A stretch of 6,376 nt of DNA from Nocardioidaceae bacterium (GCA_013693815.1 CP059259.1:1645481-1651856), one strand, 5' to 3'. Shown: positions 1-6,376, counted from the first letter of the stretch. The notes: generated by a model not told the origin, from the sequence alone. Made by a program: numbers and translations.

Positions 1-381
1 GGTCTGGTGCATCTTGCCGAACGCACCGGTGGCATACCCGTTGAGGTTGAGGGTCCGGGCAAGCGTGGCTTTGCTGGGGGAGCGGTAGGCGTCGTACCCG
101 TCACCGGGAACGGCCAGGTTGGTGACTGTCCCCATTGCGACGCTGTGATGGTTGCGGCCGCTCAGCAATGCGGTGCGGGTCGGGGAGCACAGCGCGGTGG
201 TGTGAAAGCGCGAGTACCGCAGCCCGCCGGCGGCCAGTTCGTCTGCGACCGGCATCCGGCATGGTCCGCCGAAGGCCGAGGACGCGCCGAAGCCCATGTC
301 GTCGAGAAGCACCACCAAGACGTTGGGCGCTTTGGCCGGTGCTGCTGCCGAGCGGTCGGCTGCGAGGTCCTCACGGTTCAC
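1..381 (-). CDS. Type I sulfatase (arylsulfatase family), N-terminal part, runs off the left edge
   Basis: Only the first 127 residues are in the window. They hydrolyse sulfate esters by family (alkaline phosphatase superfamily, formylglycine-dependent). Seen: a start of the metal site, N20-VLVVLLDDMGFG, with D27 and D28 as expected calcium ligands; the sulfatase signature C65-S-P-T-R69, where C65 should be converted to formylglycine; GRNHH at 75-79; and GKMH at 122-125, matching the family GKxH lysine and histidine. There is no signal peptide, so a cytoplasmic enzyme is expected, as for other actinobacterial and pseudomonad enzymes of this type; it would need a formylglycine-generating enzyme encoded elsewhere. 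The GTG start at 381-379 is chosen because GGAG (390-387 on the minus strand) lies 5 nt upstream and no upstream in-frame start is close. Divergent from the regulator and transporter. The exact substrate cannot be told; aryl, alkyl or sugar sulfates are all possible. Confidence 0.93.
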   Translation of the reverse strand, partial: MNREDLAADRSAAAPAKAPNVLVVLLDDMGFGASSAFGGPCRMPVADELAAGGLRYSRFHTTALCSPTRTALLSGRNHHSVAMGTVTNLAVPGDGYDAYRSPSKATLARTLNLNGYATGAFGKMHQT

Positions 382-474
382 GTTGTCTCCTTCGAGTGCG
401 GGTATTGGGGTCGGCACAGCGTGACCAATCGGGGCCGAGACTCCCAAGTCTTTGTGTCTGGGTGGGAGAAACAT

Positions 475-503
475 GGCGCAAATCCGGTGTCGGGTTTTGC
501 GCC
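475..503. promoter_or_regulatory. GC-rich inverted repeat, possible operator or leader hairpin
   Basis: Perfect 8-bp arms GGCGCAAA (475-482) and TTTGCGCC (496-503) are separated by 13 nt, with a further CC/GG pair inside (484-485 and 493-494). Arm starts are 21 bp apart, about two helical turns, which suits a dimeric DNA-binding protein. It lies about 94 bp upstream of the sulfatase start and just upstream of the likely ROK promoter. It would fall in the sulfatase 5' leader if transcription starts near 520, so an RNA hairpin is also possible. There is no T run typical of a terminator. Confidence 0.5.
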
Positions 504-507
504 GGCT

Positions 508-537
508 GCCACAGCGGATACCTTACGTGTATAAAGT
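508..537 (+). promoter_or_regulatory. Tentative promoter for the ROK regulator (and possibly the operon)
   Basis: TAAAGT at 532-537 fits the loose actinobacterial -10 pattern TANNNT. GCCACA at 508-513, 18 nt upstream, shares only ACA with a consensus -35. On the opposite strand TATACA (528-533) could be a -10 for the sulfatase, so the two -10 elements would overlap. Transcription would start near 544, inside the 542-561 dyad. Assignment is by eye and weak. Confidence 0.3.
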
Positions 538-541
538 CTAG

Positions 542-561
542 TGAGTTACTCATATAACTCA
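542..561. promoter_or_regulatory. AT-rich inverted repeat, candidate ROK repressor operator
   Basis: TGAGTTA (542-548) and TAACTCA (555-561) form perfect 7-bp arms around a 6-nt spacer. A second overlapping small palindrome, TGAGT (542-546) with ACTCA (548-552), gives three half-sites in 20 bp. It lies immediately downstream of the likely -10 for the regulator and 37 bp before its start codon, a position typical of a repressor-blocked promoter. That the neighbouring ROK protein binds here is an inference. Confidence 0.5.
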
Positions 562-598
562 GAATCGGAACAGGAAAAGATCAGGGAGCTGTGAGGTC

Positions 599-1768
599 AT
601 GATGCTTGTGCTGGCGCTGGGCCGCTTCGGTGATCCGAAGAGCCGTGTGCTGACCCACATCCGTCGTCACGGCGCGACCAGCCGAGAGGAGCTGGTGCGG
701 CTGACCGGTTTGTCGTCCTCGTCGGTCGCGCGGACCGTGACGGCGCTGCTGGACGGTGGTCTCGTGCGGGAACGACCGGACCTGATCCCCGACACTGCGA
801 TCGGGCGCCCGAGCTATCCTGTCGAGCTGGATACCGGCAATCACGTCACTCTCGGCTGCCATGTGGGACGACGGACGACCACTGTCAGCCTGGGTGATAT
901 CTCGGGCCGAGTCGTGGCCCGCCGATCGTTCCGACTCCCCAGGCTCGTTCGGGATCTGCGTCGGACACGGTCGAGGTCTTCGTCGGCCAGATCGCGCGCG
1001 CGCACCACCCTGCTCACCGGGAATCCGGCCCGGGCGGTGATCGGGGCCGGCCTGGTGGCTCCCTGGGGTGATATCGAGTACGACGAGCAGGCCCTGGGAG
1101 CGGCACTCGAGCGCCGCCTCGGATTCCCGGTCGAATCCTGGGAGTTGGTCCCGGCCATCGCCGCCGCGGAATATCTGGCGCGCTCCGAAGACCTTCCCGG
1201 CTCCACCATGTACCTCTACTCCCGTAACACGGTCGCCTTTGTGATGGCCAACCAGCGTCCGGCCGGCACCGAGATCGCTCGGGTCGGAAGACTCTCCCAC
1301 TTCCCGATCGGTGGAGTCGACGTGTGCCGCTGTGGTCAGACGGGTTGCCTGGAAAACGCCGTCAGCGACGAGGCGGTAGCGGCTAAGGCGGCCTCTGCCG
1401 GAGTGATCGGCACGCCGGACATCGAGCTGGTTCACCGTGCCGCTGCCCGCGGTGACCAGGTAGCGCACCGGCTGTTGTGCGCTCGTGCCGCTGCTCTTGG
1501 CCGGGTGGCCGCCGTGGTCAGGGACATCACCAACCCAGACCGGGTAGTGCTGTGCGGTCAGGGCCTGACCGGCTATGGCCCGGCTCTGGAGGTCACCCGC
1601 GCACACTTTGCCGCCCACACCGCAACCGCCCGCGAGATCGGTATCTCGTTCACCAGGTTCGCCGGCGACATCCAATCGATCGCTGCCACCACCGTCGCAC
1701 TGTGTCCGGTCTACGACAGCCCGACATCGGTGTTGGCCAGTGAGGGCGGGGACCGGCTCACTGGCTGA
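599..1768 (+). CDS. ROK-family transcriptional regulator (contains a short frame-shifted segment)
   Basis: A 389-residue protein of the ROK (repressor, ORF, kinase) family, of usual length. Seen: an N-terminal MarR-like winged HTH at about residues 15-57, followed by the GRPSYPVELD wing (69-78) typical of ROK repressors; then a ROK domain with the structural zinc motif, H234 and C243-R-C-G-Q-T-G-C250-L-E. The usual DxGGT phosphate motif is replaced by GCHVGRRTTT (87-96), and the catalytic ND of sugar kinases is absent (WELVPAIAAAE, 181-191), so it should regulate and not phosphorylate. Residues 115-134 are Arg/Ser-rich and look out of frame: reading 940-1002 in the next frame gives QARSGSASDTVEVFVGQIARA, a far more natural helix. 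ATG 599 has GGGAG at 584-588; ATG 602 has GAGG at 593-596 and is an equally good start. It probably controls the adjoining transporter, sulfatase and itself; the ligand is unknown. Confidence 0.88.
   Translation: MMLVLALGRFGDPKSRVLTHIRRHGATSREELVRLTGLSSSSVARTVTALLDGGLVRERPDLIPDTAIGRPSYPVELDTGNHVTLGCHVGRRTTTVSLGDISGRVVARRSFRLPRLVRDLRRTRSRSSSARSRARTTLLTGNPARAVIGAGLVAPWGDIEYDEQALGAALERRLGFPVESWELVPAIAAAEYLARSEDLPGSTMYLYSRNTVAFVMANQRPAGTEIARVGRLSHFPIGGVDVCRCGQTGCLENAVSDEAVAAKAASAGVIGTPDIELVHRAAARGDQVAHRLLCARAAALGRVAAVVRDITNPDRVVLCGQGLTGYGPALEVTRAHFAAHTATAREIGISFTRFAGDIQSIAATTVALCPVYDSPTSVLASEGGDRLTG
940..1003 (+). other. Compensating frameshift segment inside the ROK gene
   Basis: Between the C run at 937-940 and the CG-alternating run at 993-1003 the reading frame of the open gene gives 9 Arg and 5 Ser in 21 residues. 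The -1 frame gives a sequence like an ordinary ROK helix. One missing C at 937-940 plus one extra base (or a lost CG dinucleotide) at 993-1003 would explain it. No stop codon is created, so the gene stays open. Confidence 0.65.
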
Positions 1769-1876
1769 CGACTACGCCCCGCACGTCATTCACCAACACC
1801 CGTCCAACGCTATGGACCAACACACCGCAGTCACATTGTCCGCTGTTGCCAACTCAGAGACGAAGACAGGAAACCC
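1769..1876. other. Short intergenic spacer before the transporter operon
   Basis: This 108-bp spacer has no gene and no hairpin that looks like a terminator. AACTCAGA (1851-1858), followed after 7 nt by ACAGGAAA (1866-1873), repeats a pair found upstream of the regulator (556-563 and 570-577, 6 nt apart). AGGA at 1868-1871 is the ribosome binding site of the lipoprotein gene, 5 nt before its ATG. No clear promoter was recognised, so read-through from the regulator gene is possible. Confidence 0.5.
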
Positions 1877-3486
1877 ATGCGCACCCATCAGTCCACCTCC
1901 CGCTCCAGGAGCCCTCGCAAGAGGGTCCGCACCTGGCAGGCAAGACTCCTATCACTCGGCGCGGTCGCGCTCGCAGCTGCCGTGTTCGCCAGTGGCTGCA
2001 GCTCGGCGGTCAACGAGAAGGCCGCCCCTGGCAGCGGCGATCCCCAGACCGGAGGTGTGCTGCAAGTCGGCACGCTCGTCGACCTGAATCCGCCGGCTAT
2101 CTTCACCAATTCAACGACACCATCAACACGCTGATCGGGGCGGTGTACGACTCACTGGTCGACGTTCCTATCGACAGCGTCGAGCCGACACCGAGCCTGG
2201 CCACCGATTGGAAACTCGGCGACGACGGTCTGTCGTTGACCCTGAACCTGCGAGACGACGTGAAATTCCACTCGGGGCGGGACTTCACCTCCGAAGATGT
2301 CGCATTCAGCATCAAGACCTGGGCCGACCCCAAGTGGACCGTCCAGTTCCAACGCACCGCTGCGGCGATCACCGACTTCGATACGACCGATCCGCACACC
2401 GTCGTCCTGAAGTTCGACCACAAGCTCAGCAATGTCTTCGACCTGCTCGACGTGTTGCCGATCATCGACTCGGAAACCTTCGACGGCCTTGGCGAGGGCA
2501 AGGCCTACGTCGGAACCGGCCCATTCACGTTCGAGTCGTGGACCCCTCAATCCGAGCTGACCTTCGCCAAGAATGCCGACTACTGGGGCAACGAGCCCAA
2601 GCTGGACGGCATCGAGGTGCATATCGTTCCGGACGCGCAGTCCCTCACCTCGCAGCTGAGGACCGGCCAGCTCGACCTGGCCATCGGGGTGAGCAACCGC
2701 GATGTGGACACCTTGGTGAAGACCGGGGACTTCACCGACACGGCCTACGAGGGCTCGGAACGCCAGTACTACGTCGGCACGAACGTCACCAACCCGGCGC
2801 TGAAGGATGTCAGAGTCCGCCAGGCGATCGCCTATGCGCTGGACCGTGAGCGGATCGTGGCCGATGTTTTCCAAGGCAACGGCTACCCGATCGTGGCTCC
2901 GTGGCCGAAGTATTCGCCCGCCTACGACGAGGACATCAACCAGAAGTACTCCCGCGATGTGGACAAGGGCAAAGCACTCGTCGAGGAAGTGGGCAACATT
3001 CCCACCCTTTCGCTGGAGTACTCGACCGGAAGCCCGACGTACGAGGCCATCGCGCAGATCGTGCAGGCCAACCTGGCCGACATCGGCATCAAGGTGGACC
3101 TGGTTCCCAACGAGCACCCCACCCACATCGACCGGCTGATCAACGGCAAGTACACCGCGTTGTGGATCCTTGATCACGCTTACGCGCAGTGGACTCCCTC
3201 CACCTTGGCCGTGACCGCATATCCGTTCAACGCCGACAAGAACAGCTCCAACTTCGTCGACGCAAAGTACAAGAAGGACGCCAACGCGGCCTGGGAGGTT
3301 GCCGACGGCACCAGTCCGGAGGCCGTCGAGGCCTACCGCAAGGTCACCGAGGACCTGGTGGAGAACCTGTTCCTGATCGAGTCCAACGTCACCTGGATCC
3401 GCATCCCGGTCTCCACCGGCGTGCACGACCTCGCGTGGACCAAACGCAGCGAGCTCGTGCTCACCGATACCTGGCTGGACGACTGA
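1877..3486 (+). CDS. Family 5 ABC substrate-binding lipoprotein (oligopeptide/dipeptide type), broken by a frameshift near 2107
   Basis: Binds the imported solute outside the membrane and hands it to the two permeases downstream. ATG 1877 has AGGA 5 nt upstream. Residues 1-41 form a lipoprotein signal: a basic N-region (RKRVR, 14-18), a hydrophobic core (24-37), and lipobox ASGC with C41 as the lipidated residue. The frame carrying the signal ends at a TGA at 2132-2134. The mature protein lies in the -1 frame from about 2107. Restoring one C at 2106-2107 joins LNPPAIFT to QFNDTINTLIGAVYDSLVD and gives about 536 residues, normal for the family. Family 5 features include VYDSLV, the SLTLNLRDDVKFHSGRDFTSEDVAFSI-type region (2233-2310), VGTGPFTFESW, and DVRVRQAIAYALDRERIV near 2800-2860. 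As written the gene would not make a full secreted protein, unless the base loss is a sequencing error. The ligand is unknown; peptide-type binding proteins also take sugars, nickel complexes and other organics. Confidence 0.85.
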
Positions 3487-3490
3487 TCCG

Positions 3491-4450
3491 ATGACCAGTT
3501 ACCTCCTGCGGCGCGTCCCTTCGGCGATCCTGGTGCTGCTGTTCGCCTCGATGGCGATCTTCGCGGTGATCCGGCTCGTCCCCGGTGATCCTGCCACCAT
3601 CCTTGCCGGCCAGGACGCGTCGCCGGAGGCTCTGGCATCGATTCGCGCAGATCTCGGGCTCGACCAGCCGGTCCTCACCCAGTACCTCACCTGGCTGGCC
3701 GGCATGATCCGCCTGGACCCGGGCAAGTCCTACATGATCGGCGGTGACATCGGAGGCCTGGTACGAGCCGGCCTGCTCAACACGGTGGTGCTGACCGCTA
3801 CTGCACTGTTGTTCGCCGTGGTGCTGGCGGGGCTGGCCGCGATCGGGTCGGTTCTGGCCAACCGTCGCTGGCTCGACTCGGTCCTCGCTGGAGCCAACAC
3901 CCTCGCGGTGGCGCTGCCGACGTTCGTGACCGGTGTGCTGTTCGTCGTGGTGTTCGCGGTGATCCTGCCCATCCTGCCAGCGGGCGGCACGCCACCGGAT
4001 GGCTTCTTCAGCAGACCCGGCATTGCGTTTCAGTATCTGGTACTACCGGCGTTGTGCCTGGCACTTCCCTCGGCCGCGGCACTGGCTCGATTCCTCACCG
4101 CGTCCTTGCAGACGGAGCTGGGCAAGCCGTATGTCACCACCGCGCAGGCGCTGGGGATCCGGCGTCGCCGGATCGTGCTCACCCAGGCACTGCCCAATGC
4201 TCTCCCAGCCACGGTGACGGTGCTCGGTCTCCAGGTCGGAGCCTTGCTCGGCGGTGCTGTCCTGGTGGAGGCGATCTTCGCCTGGCCTGGCCTCGGCCTG
4301 CTCATCGAGCGAGCCATCTCCGACCGTGACTACCCACTGGTGCAGGCCTTGTTGTTGCTGTCGGTACTGGTGTTCGTCGTCACCCAGTTGCTGACAGACA
4401 TCGTCAATGCCGTTCTCGATCCCCGGATACGCCTCGGAGGTGCCTCGTGA
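3491..4450 (+). CDS. ABC transporter permease, DppB/OppB type
   Basis: A 319-residue integral membrane subunit, usual length for the first permease of Opp/Dpp importers. Seen: N-terminal membrane segment (about 9-29) with the LRRVPSAILVLLF start and VIRLVPGDPA typical of DppB; a long periplasmic-type loop; further membrane segments at about 97-121, 136-163, 182-204, 239-262 and 285-305; the EAA loop that contacts the ATPase (PYVTTAQALGIRRRRIVLTQALPNAL, about 213-238); and the FAWPGLGLLIERAISDRDYPLVQ block (263-285). It starts 4 nt after the stop of the binding-protein gene with only a poor ribosome binding site (GGA near 3477), which suggests translational coupling. Its stop overlaps the next start. 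No frame problem was seen. The family is clear, the substrate is not. Confidence 0.95.
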   Translation: MTSYLLRRVPSAILVLLFASMAIFAVIRLVPGDPATILAGQDASPEALASIRADLGLDQPVLTQYLTWLAGMIRLDPGKSYMIGGDIGGLVRAGLLNTVVLTATALLFAVVLAGLAAIGSVLANRRWLDSVLAGANTLAVALPTFVTGVLFVVVFAVILPILPAGGTPPDGFFSRPGIAFQYLVLPALCLALPSAAALARFLTASLQTELGKPYVTTAQALGIRRRRIVLTQALPNALPATVTVLGLQVGALLGGAVLVEAIFAWPGLGLLIERAISDRDYPLVQALLLLSVLVFVVTQLLTDIVNAVLDPRIRLGGAS

Positions 4451-5328
4451 GTACCGGTATCGACGCGTCGTCCTCGGCGGCCGGACGGCCTACCGGCGGC
4501 CTGGCGGCCGATCCACCGCGGCGGTGGCCGGCCTTCCTGCGCGCTCCGGGCGGAGCGGCAGGCGCGACGATGATCCTGATTGTGGTGTTGCTGGGTGTGT
4601 TCGCACCTCTGCTGGCGCCTTACGGTCCCGCTGAGCAGATACCGAACGCAAACCTGCTGCCGCCCAGCAGTGCGCACTGGCTGGGCACCGATGAGGTCAA
4701 CAGGGATATTTTCTCCCGGCTGCTGTTCGGGATCCGGGTCGATCTGATGGTGGTGTTCATCGCGGTACCTTTCGGAGCCCTGATCGGGACAGTCATCGGG
4801 CTGGTCTCCACGATGTATGCATTCGCCGACGTGATCGCGCAGCGCGTTTTCGACGTGATCCTGGCATTCCCGGTGCTGATTCTCGCGATCGGCGTCACCG
4901 CTGCCGCCGGTCCCGGGGTGACCACGATCATCGCGGTCATCGTGCTCGCCGAGATCCCGGTCTTCGGGCGTCTTGCCCGCACTTCGCTGCTGACGGTGCG
5001 GGCAATGCCGTATGTGGAATCGTCCCAGGTCATCGGCGCCGGGAACACCTGGCTGTTGCGTAAGCATCTGCTCCCGAACTCGCTGGAGCCGCTGGTCGTG
5101 CAGTTCGGCGTTTCGATGTCGATCGCGGTGTTCATCGAGGGTGCCATGAGTTTCCTCGGCCTGGGTGTGCGCCCGCCGCAGCCCTCGCTGGGCTCGTTGA
5201 CCCGGGACGGGATCCGCAACGTCTGGGAGAGCCCGGCCTTCGTCGTGGGGCCGTTGATCATCGTCACCCTGCTCGTCTTGGGATTCCTCCTCGTCAGCCA
5301 AGCCATCTCGGCTACCCGCCGCGTTTGA
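4447..5328 (+). CDS. ABC transporter permease, DppC/OppC type
   Basis: A 293-residue second permease that pairs with the preceding DppB-type subunit to form the membrane channel. Seen: a 36-residue Gly/Ala/Pro-rich cytoplasmic N-terminus, a first membrane segment (about 39-57), the DppC signature HWLGTDEVNRDIFSRLLFG (77-95, with Asn where Gly is usual before RD), further membrane segments (about 99-121, 137-155, 157-175, 216-236, 266-288), the EAA loop (PYVESSQVIGAGNTWLLRKHLLPNSL, 188-213), and FLGLGVRPPQPSLGSL (236-251). The GTG start at 4447 overlaps the previous stop in a GTGA junction and has a strong GGAGGT (4436-4441), 5 to 6 nt upstream. The coupling and matching order (binding protein, B, C) support a single transporter operon. 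Confidence 0.95.
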   Translation: MSTGIDASSSAAGRPTGGLAADPPRRWPAFLRAPGGAAGATMILIVVLLGVFAPLLAPYGPAEQIPNANLLPPSSAHWLGTDEVNRDIFSRLLFGIRVDLMVVFIAVPFGALIGTVIGLVSTMYAFADVIAQRVFDVILAFPVLILAIGVTAAAGPGVTTIIAVIVLAEIPVFGRLARTSLLTVRAMPYVESSQVIGAGNTWLLRKHLLPNSLEPLVVQFGVSMSIAVFIEGAMSFLGLGVRPPQPSLGSLTRDGIRNVWESPAFVVGPLIIVTLLVLGFLLVSQAISATRRV

Positions 5329-5354
5329 CCCACCTCGATCTCAGAAAGGCAATC

Positions 5355-6376
5355 ATGACAACGCAACTTGCCAGCAGGTCCGCAGATCTGCTCCTGGCTG
5401 TCGAGCACCTGCAGATCAACTTCGCCCAGCCACGACCCGCGGTCAACGACATCAACCTGAGGATCGAGCGCGGCGAGATCCTCGCGCTGGTGGGGGAGTC
5501 CGGCTCCGGGAAGTCCATGACGGCCCGGGCGATCCTGGGTCTGCTTCCACCGGGGGCGCAAGCGACCGGATCGATACGACTGAGCGGGGAGGAGATTCTG
5601 GGTGTCGAGGAATCCAGGTTGGCCGGGATCCGTGGCAGCCGTATCGGGATGGTCTTCCAGGAGCCCCAGACGGCGCTGAACCCGGTACGTACCATCGGTT
5701 GGCAGTTGCGGGAGGCCATCCGGGCACACAGGCCGGCCTCCAAGCATCACGCGCGCGAACGCGCGATCGGGTTGCTCCGCCAAGTCGAGATTCCCGAACC
5801 GGAGAAGCGACTTCGCTACTATCCACATCAGCTCTCCGGCGGGCAGAAGCAACGTGTCGTGCTCGCGCTGGCGCTGGCCAACGAACCGGATCTGCTACTC
5901 GCCGACGAGCCCACCACGGCACTGGACGTGACGGTGCAGGCCGAGATCATAGCGCTGCTGCGCCGCCTCAACGAGCGAACCGGAACCAGTGTCGTACTGA
6001 TTACCCACAATCTGGGTGTTGTTGCCGAGATCGCCGATCGCGTCGTTGTCCTGAAGTTGGGCGACGTTGTCGAAGAGGCCCACGTGCATACGTTGTTCGC
6101 CGACCCGCAGCACCCTTACACGCGCCAGTTGTTGGCTGCGGTCCCAGCTCTGCCGCGGTCACCGACCACGACAGACCCGCTCGCGGCGCCCGCCCCCAGG
6201 AACGCCGGCTTGCGGAATGTCGGTACCCGTAGGGCTGGCGCTGACAATGCCGGCGCCTCGGTGCTGGAGCTGGACGACGTCACCTTGATCTACCGGGGCC
6301 GCCGAGGCTCTGCGGACTTCACCGCCGTCAGCGCTGTCAGCCTGTCGGTGTCGGCCGGGGAGGTACTCGGCCTGGT
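5355..6376 (+). CDS. Fused DppD-DppF-type ABC ATPase, N-terminal part, runs off the right edge
   Basis: Energises the importer by ATP hydrolysis on the cytoplasmic face. The visible 340 residues stay open to the window end. First domain: Walker A GESGSGKS (47-54), Q-loop FQEPQTALNP (101-110), ABC signature LSGGQKQRV (160-168), Walker B LLLADEP (180-186), D-loop ALDV, and H-loop THN (217-219, with Asn where Asp is common). The Opp/Dpp C-terminal motif DPQHPYTRQLLAAVP follows (250-264). After a Pro/Ala/Gly linker (about 265-302) a second ABC domain begins: VLELDDVTLIYRGR at 303-316, then a predicted approach to a second Walker A (SAGEVLGLV) at the edge. So this is a two-domain fusion, as in GsiA-like proteins, instead of separate D and F genes. 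ATG 5355 has AAAGG (5345-5349), 5 nt upstream, and lies 26 nt after the permease stop. Confidence 0.94.
   Translation, partial: MTTQLASRSADLLLAVEHLQINFAQPRPAVNDINLRIERGEILALVGESGSGKSMTARAILGLLPPGAQATGSIRLSGEEILGVEESRLAGIRGSRIGMVFQEPQTALNPVRTIGWQLREAIRAHRPASKHHARERAIGLLRQVEIPEPEKRLRYYPHQLSGGQKQRVVLALALANEPDLLLADEPTTALDVTVQAEIIALLRRLNERTGTSVVLITHNLGVVAEIADRVVVLKLGDVVEEAHVHTLFADPQHPYTRQLLAAVPALPRSPTTTDPLAAPAPRNAGLRNVGTRRAGADNAGASVLELDDVTLIYRGRRGSADFTAVSAVSLSVSAGEVLGL

Larger units (their letters stand above)
382..598. promoter_or_regulatory. Divergent intergenic control region between sulfatase and ROK regulator
   Basis: This 217-bp stretch has no convincing gene and must hold the promoters of both divergent units. 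It is noticeably richer in A/T at 518-582 than the flanking genes. It contains two clear inverted repeats (475-503 and 542-561), overlapping divergent -10-like hexamers at 528-537, and the ribosome binding sites of both genes. A weaker pair, CTCCCA (441-446) and TGGGAG (463-468), may pair in a transcript but has a 16-nt loop. Function is inferred from position. Confidence 0.75.

Noticed and set aside
441..468. CTCCCA/TGGGAG pair as a terminator
   Set aside because: Only 6-bp arms with a 16-nt loop and no T run. It also lies between divergent gene starts, where no terminator is expected.
7..557. Plus-strand open frames of 175 and 140 codons across the left edge and control region
   Set aside because: They are antisense to the sulfatase, whose CSPTR and GKxH motifs are unambiguous, and they run through the control region without a domain.
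581..1675. Antisense open frame of 364 codons opposite the ROK gene
   Set aside because: The product is Gly/Arg/Asp/Gln-rich with no motif, and the sense strand has the HTH and CRCGQTGC zinc motif.
1846..2106. Upstream extension of the binding-protein frame to an ATG at 1846
   Set aside because: The extension is Arg/Gln/Pro-rich and lacks a signal peptide, while the frame starting at 1877 in the same DNA encodes a lipoprotein signal with a good ribosome binding site. The extension is an accidental open frame.
2099..2112. Programmed ribosomal frameshift joining the signal peptide to the mature protein
   Set aside because: The site TTC ACC AAT is not a slippery heptamer, and I see no downstream stimulatory stem. 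Binding lipoproteins are not known to use this.
2152..3426. Long antisense open frame of 424 codons opposite the binding-protein gene
   Set aside because: It is the complementary register of a GC-rich gene. Its product is low-complexity (Val/Gly/Asp/Leu-rich) with no recognisable domain, while the plus strand encodes a clear family 5 binding protein.
4330..5852. Two overlapping antisense open frames (323 and 410 codons) opposite the second permease and the ATPase
   Set aside because: They cross clear permease and ATPase genes, have no ribosome binding site I can support, and their products lack domain features.

Overview
The window looks like an accessory catabolic or scavenging locus from a high-GC actinobacterium, probably of the Mycobacteriales type (Rhodococcus, Gordonia, Mycobacterium and relatives). 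The reasons are the strong G/C preference at third codon positions, GTG starts, the actinobacterial style of the lipoprotein and ABC genes, and a cytoplasmic-type sulfatase. The genus is an inference; no rRNA, tRNA or other diagnostic gene is present.

Layout. At the left edge a type I sulfatase gene (1-381, minus strand) runs out of the window. A 217-bp divergent control region (382-598) separates it from a plus-strand gene set that continues past the right edge: a ROK-family regulator (599-1768), a family 5 (oligopeptide/dipeptide-type) substrate-binding lipoprotein (1877-3486), a DppB-type permease (3491-4450), a DppC-type permease (4447-5328), and the start of a fused two-domain DppD-DppF-type ATPase (5355 to the end). 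The transporter genes are 4 nt apart, overlapping by 4 nt, and 26 nt apart, so they read as one operon.

How the genes may work together. The sulfatase has no signal peptide and carries the CSPTR formylglycine site, so it should act in the cytoplasm on an imported sulfate ester. The divergent Opp/Dpp-type importer is the natural candidate to bring that ester in, and the ROK protein, with an intact HTH and zinc motif but without recognisable kinase residues, is the natural local regulator. This is inference from layout; the transported compound cannot be read from the sequence.

Oddities. The lipoprotein gene is broken by an apparent single-base loss at about 2105-2108, which separates the signal peptide from the mature protein. 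The ROK gene contains about 20 residues (115-134) in the wrong frame, bounded by two compensating indels at a C run and a CG run. The control region holds two inverted repeats, one sitting on the probable ROK transcription start. No mobile element, CRISPR array, RNA gene or convincing terminator was seen. Apart from these points the region looks like a recognisable ABC-importer locus; I do not see clear evidence of a wholly new system.
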